This document shows, piece by piece, positions 63,861-64,000 of a stretch of 64,000 nt of DNA. The notes beneath the pieces were generated by a model, which saw only the letters and a program-made list of their open reading frames with translations, made no database searches and had not been told where the DNA came from. Numbering within the stretch: the first letter of the stretch is position 1; each line of letters opens with the position of its first letter. The stretch covers positions 86,751 to 150,750 of the forward strand of contig JAJEHL010000050.1 of NCBI GenBank assembly GCA_022823725.1, in the 5' to 3' direction. This DNA comes from Candidatus Latescibacterota bacterium (lineage in GTDB: Bacteria > Latescibacterota > UBA2968). Position numbers and translations under genes: made by a program.

Positions 63861-64000
63861 TGGACTTGACCCGTTTGGGTGGGTACCTTATGAGTAGAAA
63901 GAAAGGAGACCCACTATGCCACCAACCCGTCCACCTTATCCAGCCGAGTTGAAACGTCAGATCGTCGAGCTTGTACGCGCTGGTCGCAGTCCATCCGCGT
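63861..64000 (+). mobile_element. IS3-family-like insertion sequence, left end (runs off window)
   Basis: Starts at the tip TGGACTTGACCCGTTT (63861-63876), immediately after the broken sbcC frame, and carries an OrfA-type transposase 55 bases in. The same tip recurs at 34747-34762 and 43233-43248. Family call rests on the transposase N-terminus. Confidence 0.75.
63916..64000 (+). CDS. IS3-family OrfA transposase (3' end outside window)
   Basis: 28 codons visible, MPPTRPPYPAELKRQIVELV then RAGRSPSA, the start of a HTH_Tnp_1/OrfA DNA-binding domain. AAGGAG is 7 bases before the ATG. In IS3 elements OrfB follows by programmed frameshift; that part is beyond the window. Confidence 0.82.
   Translation, partial: MPPTRPPYPAELKRQIVELVRAGRSPSA

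Overview
The window reads as a chromosomal segment of an uncultured, didermic, heterotrophic bacterium. The best guess is the Latescibacterota or a neighbouring FCB-type or Poribacteria-like lineage. The evidence is indirect: a secreted beta-propeller protein with two dockerin-like DxDxDG...FxDF motifs, an ExbB/ExbD/ExbD/TonB system (so an outer membrane), many formylglycine-type sulfatases, a PhyH-family dioxygenase, a DUF6785-like membrane protein, and frequent TTG and GTG starts behind good Shine-Dalgarno sites. No rRNA, CRISPR array or prophage was seen. There is one tRNA, tRNA-Val(UAC).

Layout. 1-5.5 kb: the end of a Fic gene, a YbdK-like ligase and M20 amidohydrolase pair, a small membrane protein, a SpoU methyltransferase and a secreted beta-propeller protein. 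5.5-11.1 kb (minus): guaB followed by a sulfatase, an SGNH hydrolase, a Gfo/Idh/MocA oxidoreductase and a class I glutamine amidotransferase, with gaps of 4-23 bp. A strong sigma70-type promoter, a structured leader RNA and an intrinsic terminator precede guaB and look like an attenuator or riboswitch. 11.7-16.5 kb (plus): a Ton energy-transduction cluster between two secreted TPR proteins. 16.5-25.5 kb (plus): MFS, nth, an enolase-superfamily enzyme, a sulfatase, a comM/yifB gene behind a near-consensus sigma54 promoter, a higBA-like toxin-antitoxin pair and an Ntn-hydrolase acylase. 25.5-30.5 kb (minus): a tight operon of a TIM-barrel isomerase and three sulfatases. 30.7-34.0 kb: a lone RND permease. 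34.0-34.7 kb: a RelE/ParE-type toxin pair.

34.76-43.23 kb is a catabolic block: a DUF6785-like membrane protein converging on a six-gene minus operon (enolase superfamily, PL22-like propeller, class-C-beta-lactamase-like hydrolase, TIM-barrel isomerase, sulfotransferase, deoxyhypusine-synthase-like protein). Both borders carry a short relic of the same insertion-sequence end that begins an IS3-like element at 63861, with the outer tips facing inward. This is the geometry of a decayed composite transposon. A vapBC pair follows. 44.5-48.2 kb is the housekeeping operon ffh-rpsP-rimM-trmD-rplS-small membrane protein-tRNA-Val with a clear promoter and terminator. Then come rpe, a PASTA protein and an outer-membrane barrel candidate (minus), and on the plus strand a PhyH dioxygenase, hrpA, a heterodimeric ABC exporter, and an NHL propeller, HpcH/HpaI aldolase and MFS set.

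62.4-64 kb is decaying accessory DNA: a REP-like repeat, an unknown 59-residue gene, the 3' remnant of a second MFS gene, and a C-terminal sbcC fragment cut by the IS3-like element whose transposase runs off the right edge.

Functionally the segment points to scavenging of sulfated and other decorated polysaccharides or organic acids: five sulfatases, two enolase-superfamily enzymes, two TIM-barrel isomerases, an aldolase, and propeller lyase-like proteins. This is combined with Ton-dependent uptake and several stress or addiction modules. All function calls come from motif reading without database searches.
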